NCBI GenBank assembly: GCA_037349315.1
Contig: JBAIAC010000278.1
Span: 558,001 to 622,000 of the forward strand
From: Chelydra serpentina
Taxonomy: Eukaryota; Chordata; Testudines; Chelydridae
Direction: 5' to 3'
DNA length: 64,000 nucleotides
Shown here: piece by piece, positions 60,517 through 64,000 of the stretch
Layout: every line of letters starts with the position of its first letter
Numbering within the stretch: position 1 is the first letter of the stretch
Made by a program: the position numbers and the translations under genes
Notes under the pieces: model-generated
The model's database searches: none
Told to the model about the DNA's origin: nothing
Seen by the model: only the letters and a program-made list of their open reading frames with translations

Positions 60517-63500
60517 CTGCCAGAGACAAACGCGCGCAGGTCACCAAGGGGCTCGGGCCAGGCCCCAGCGCAGCGGAAGAGGAGAGCAGGGAGCTGCCAG
60601 GAGGCCCGGCCCCGTGTTCGGACAGAACCCAGGACTCTGGAGGGGCCCAGCCCGGAGCTGCAGCGAGAGGAGCCGTGTCTGTGGACACTTGCTGCCTGCC
60701 GCTGTGGGATCTCACCCGCCGAGCGCGGCAGCTTCGGTCTCTGCTCTGCCCCGGAGGGGAGGCCTGCGAGCGCGGGAGCGCCGGGGGGTTCGCTCAGGGC
60801 ACACAGAGGAGGGGCAGCGCCTTACTTTTGGGGCTACTCTGGCTGTCCGGTTCGGGCACCTTCCAGTCCATCTTGCGGCCCTTCTCGTAGAGGCCCTTGA
60901 GCACCTTGCGGAAGTCGTCCGGCTCCGTGGCGTTCTTGCTCAGCTCCAGGTACTTCCTGTAGAGCTGCAGGGCCGTCCGGGCGTCCTCGATGCTGTCGTG
61001 AGTCTCACCCTGGATCTTCAGGTCTGGGGGGTGCAGGGAGGGTTCGTGAGGGAGGGACCTACAGCCCCCGCCCCAATTCCCAACCCACACAACGGGATTT
61101 CCTCCCCTCCTGCTGAATACAGGGGGTCACTGTCCCCCTGCTCCCATCCCCACCCCAGCTCTGCTGATGGACTGAATTCCAAGCCAAGCCCCTCCTGTCC
61201 TGGCCTCCCGATGCCCTTCAATCCCGACCCGCAGCCCCCATCCCCAGTGCTCCAGTCCCGAGCTCCAGACCAGCTCCGAGTTCCAGAAGCGGGGTGGGGC
61301 CGGAGGTGCCCTTCGTCTCCGAGCGACACCACAAGCAGCCAGCGCTGCCCTGTACCCGGGCCATGGGGCCAGCGTCCGTCTCGGGGTCCCGCGGCAGCCC
61401 TGCCTGTCGGGGCCGATCGCGATCTAGGCATTTCCACTAACCCAGGAAGTACCAGGCAAGGAAGCGCAGAGAAATCATCCTCTTCCTCGGCATGTGGAAC
61501 AGATACACAGTGTCGATCACCTGGTCCTTGGGCACCTGGGAGAGCAGAGAGAGTCTGACCATCCAGGGTACCCAGGGCTGGCTCCCCCATCCCACCCACC
61601 ATCATCACCCTCCACCCCAATTATCCACCCAAGACCCAACTCCACCTCGCCTGGGAATCCCACTGCCCAGTCCTTCACCCGTCTCCCCCTGCCCCGGGGT
61701 CTGCGAGCACCCCCCCACTGGGGGAGAGGAAAGCTCCCCCCAGGAAGGGAATCGAAGGCGTGTTTGCTGCGGGGAGCTGAGAAATGTCCCGGGCTTTTCC
61801 AAAGGGAAAGTCACCATGAGGTTGATGACCCGGAAGTCCTTCTGCAGCCCGTGGCCCACGAATTTCACCCCGACGTCGATGAGGAAGCGGAGCTTCAGGT
61901 ACGTGGATTTGAGTGTGGTGAGGTGCTTGGAGGAGATCTTGGCATCCAGGTCGCCCGGCTTGATTCCCGAGTACTGGGTCAGGTAATCCACCACCTGCAA
62001 GGGGAGGGGCTGGTGATCACAGGGCATGTGGGGGGGAGGGTGCTGGTGACTTGGCTGGTGGGCAGAGGGCCGGTGACCACCCGGTGACTGCAGTGGGGGC
62101 AGTGACTTCCTGGTGGGGGGCAGGCAGTGTCAGGGGAGCCCCCCCTCAGCCAGGAAGCCCATGGCGAGGCAGGGGCGGGTACCTGCTCCTGGGTGGAGAT
62201 GTAGTCATCGATGAAGGGAATCCCCTCGTTGGGGCCCTGGCCTCTCACGCACGTGATCCTGGCCACCGACATCTGGCTGGGCTTGATGGTGGATTTGGTG
62301 CCGTCGCTGCGCAGCTCTGCCTCTTCCTGCACAGGGTCAAAGGAGCCGTTGGCAGGGGAAGCCCCCCCCAGCCCTCGCTGCCCCCTCCCCAGGGAGCCAG
62401 GCCTCAGCCATCCGGACTTCCCGTGACCCTTTGTTCTGGCCATTGCTAGCCCCCAGCAGGACGGCTCCGGACCCCACGGCTCCGTCTCTCGCCCGGCTCC
62501 TCCCCGCCCCATGCAAGCAGCAACGTCCATCCCGCCGGCGGCCTCTACCTCGTTAAGCGTGACGAACTCGGCGTCCAGCCCCACCAGGTCGCCCACCTGG
62601 GGCATCTCGTTCAGCATGAGCGGGATGAAGGTGGCGTGGCATTTGCGCTGCTTGCGAGCCAGGGACGCCTCGGCCAGCAGCACGCTGGCCTCGATCGGGT
62701 TCTTGACTTGGAGACGGTAGAGGGAAGGGGGGAGGAGAGAACGCGACGTCAGACAGGCCGCTCGGCTGCTGGATTCACAGCGGAAGAGGCCAGGCTGGGC
62801 CCAGCATTCAGAGCAGCTGGAGCATGGGAAGGAGACGATGCCCTCAAGAGGGAAAGGGCCAGGGACCGTCGTCCTCAATCCAAAAATCAGCACCTGTTTC
62901 TAGGGGGTCACACGCAAGCTTCTGAGGGTGCCGCGGATACAGCCCTACCAGAGGGGGTGGGGAGCTGGGGCCTAGATGGACATAGACATTCCAGCCACCT
63001 TGCCCGTATGGCCCCAGCCGGGTCTCCTGCCCCGCCGCGTCCCAGGGCTGGGAGAATCAGGCGCACAGATGGAAAAGGCACCGGCGTGTATTGCAGCGAA
63101 CCCAGCACGCAGGGCTACGTGCCCAAGAGAGGGGCCCAGCACACGTGGACAGGACAAGCGAGGCTCTCGCTGGGACGGCTCCCCCCTGCAGCCAACAGCC
63201 CAGCCCCGCTCAGGGGGCCTTTCGAGACCGCTCTGTCTCTTGGCAGAAGCCGTCCTAGGGGATCACTGAACACCCGAGAGAATGTGAAAACGACGTAGCT
63301 CCCCTGCAGTCAACGCCGGGGTCTGGCCCCCTTCCCGCCATTCATGCTGCTTTGTTTGTTTCCTGTGCCTCATCTCACTGGGCTGGTGGAGCTGGACTGG
63401 TCAGTTTCACTTCCTGGTTCTGGGCTGCCTCTAATGCCCTCTCCCTCACGTGACCCGGGTTGCCCCTAACCCTCCACACACAAATCTCCAGCTCGAGGGA

Positions 63501-63842
63501 CGTGGTGCTTTAAACTGGATCTAGCTGGCTGGCCAGGCAGGGCCGAGCTAGTTAGCCTGGAAGTGTGTCCCTGCTGTGTATCACCTTAACACAACCTCTC
63601 AGCTGCTGCTCCATCGTGTGGCTGCTCTCACCCACCGGCTGGCTCCAGTGTTGTAACCCGAGCTGACCGGGGCAGCGAGACAAGCCCAGGGCTCCACCCA
63701 CCCCACCCCCCCGGCCCAGACGCGGAACGCGCCCTGCGCGCAGACACTCACTGGTCAGGTTGTACTTGGCGTGGAGATTCCTTCGGGCGTAGTACAGAAT
63801 CGCAGGCACCTTCCAGCTCATGTCAAACTGCACCGCCTCGCA
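60482..63842 (-). CDS. PAN2: PAN2 C-terminal part (exonuclease domain; gene continues off right edge)
   Basis: PAN2 is the catalytic subunit of the PAN2-PAN3 deadenylase, which trims mRNA poly(A) tails in the cytoplasm. Seven exons: 63752-63842, 62549-62706, 62183-62326, 61815-61994, 61442-61535, 60826-61023, 60482-60516. Together they encode the last 299 residues of a protein of about 1,200. The start of this part ([18 protein letters not shown]) ends the inactive UCH-like domain. The RNase D/DEDDh exonuclease follows: Asp75 and Glu77 in VGLDAEFV, Asp184 in [11 protein letters not shown], His231 and Asp236 in THDSIEDA (numbering within this part). All four acidic residues and the His are present, so the enzyme should be active. 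The C-terminus is [11 protein letters not shown]. All junctions are in frame. Confidence 0.97.
60826..61023 (-). CDS. PAN2: PAN2 exon with catalytic His/Asp
   Basis: 198 bp between CCCCCCAG|AC and AAAA|GTAAGG. Encodes (D)[34 protein letters not shown] and [14 protein letters not shown]. If the donor is ignored the frame would end [10 protein letters not shown]; the match of the next exon to the PAN2 C-terminus supports splicing. Confidence 0.95.
61442..61535 (-). CDS. PAN2: PAN2 exon [10 protein letters not shown]
   Basis: 94 bp, [20 protein letters not shown] through LAWYFL plus one base. The donor is TGG|GTTAGT, GT but with an unusual +3 T. Confidence 0.95.
61815..61994 (-). CDS. PAN2: PAN2 exon with catalytic Asp184
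   Basis: 180 bp, 60 codons, [20 protein letters not shown] through [12 protein letters not shown], phase 0-0. Confidence 0.97.
62183..62326 (-). CDS. PAN2: PAN2 exon [10 protein letters not shown]
   Basis: 144 bp, 48 codons, [20 protein letters not shown] through DDYISTQEQ, phase 0-0. Confidence 0.97.
62549..62706 (-). CDS. PAN2: PAN2 exon with catalytic Asp/Glu
   Basis: 158 bp after acceptor [29 protein letters not shown] through [15 protein letters not shown]. The -3 base of the acceptor is A rather than C or T. Confidence 0.95.
62707..63751 (-). other. PAN2: PAN2 intron
   Basis: 1.05 kb between two PAN2 exons; no exon, RNA gene or clear repeat recognised. Confidence 0.85.
63752..63842 (-). 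CDS. PAN2: PAN2 exon [10 protein letters not shown]
   Basis: 91 bp, [20 protein letters not shown] through KYNLT plus one base that makes Ile with the next exon. Preceding exons lie beyond 64000; nothing coding is seen at 63843-64000. Confidence 0.96.
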
Positions 63843-64000
63843 CTGCGACAGAGGGAGGGGCGTGTGTACGGACAACTCGGGGGGGGCTGAGCTCCGAGAA
63901 GGGCTTCCTCCCCCCACACCCCACAAAGCAGGGCGGAGCAGAACGTAACGAGCGTTAAGCGCCTGTATGCTACAGAGGATTCTATGAAGTGGGGGGGAGG

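Noticed and set aside
60794..60825. Reading PAN2 through the AAAA|GTAAGG donor to an early stop ([10 protein letters not shown])
   Set aside because: A separate 35-bp exon at 60482-60516 restores the conserved C-terminus in the correct phase.

Overview
This is a vertebrate nuclear genome window carrying five protein-coding genes with introns. Gene order and orientation are ANKRD52 (-), COQ10A (+), CS (-), CNPY2 (-), PAN2 (-). This matches what I recall of the human 12q13 block. The repeats point to a turtle: many CR1 LINE fragments, well-preserved MIR/CORE-SINE copies, and a tRNA-derived SINE resembling the Cry I/tortoise Pol III family (44192-44391). The high GC and G-rich minisatellites would fit a small GC-rich chromosome. 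Species-level identity is inference.

Layout. At 1-10171 lie the first three coding exons of ANKRD52 (minus strand); the rest of the gene runs off the left edge. At 10172-14257 is a region with the ANKRD52 CpG-rich promoter on one side and the COQ10A promoter on the other, the latter with three ZNF143-like sites at a 63-64 bp pitch. At 14258-21234 is complete COQ10A (5 exons, 234 aa), with a likely 3' UTR to about 23945. At 27455-41529 is complete citrate synthase CS (11 exons, 470 aa) on the minus strand, with its poly(A) signal at 26403-26408. COQ10A and CS are convergent. At 41530-47900 is an intergenic region with a CCAAT-bearing 42-bp minisatellite, the Cry I-like SINE and MIR copies. At 48870-53401 is complete CNPY2 (5 coding exons, 184 aa, ER-retained). 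At 54900-57430 there are two large minisatellites. At 60482-63842 are the last seven coding exons of PAN2 (299 C-terminal residues with the DEDDh exonuclease); the rest continues beyond the right edge.

All exon boundaries were read from GT/AG sites and checked by codon phase, and every junction restores the frame. Functionally, COQ10A (coenzyme Q chaperone) and CS (first TCA enzyme) are mitochondrial, CNPY2 is an ER saposin-like protein, PAN2 is the deadenylase catalytic subunit, and ANKRD52 is a PP6 regulatory subunit. They share no pathway as a unit; their neighbourhood is a conserved synteny block.

I see no bacterial-type system, CRISPR array, provirus with coding capacity or unknown multi-gene system. 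The most interesting items are non-coding: five hAT-like MITEs with 8-bp target duplications, a minisatellite that grew from one MITE end, a CCAAT-box minisatellite, back-to-back poly(A) signals, a (TC)n microsatellite acting as a polypyrimidine tract, and one well-spliced-looking orphan exon at 57858-57950.
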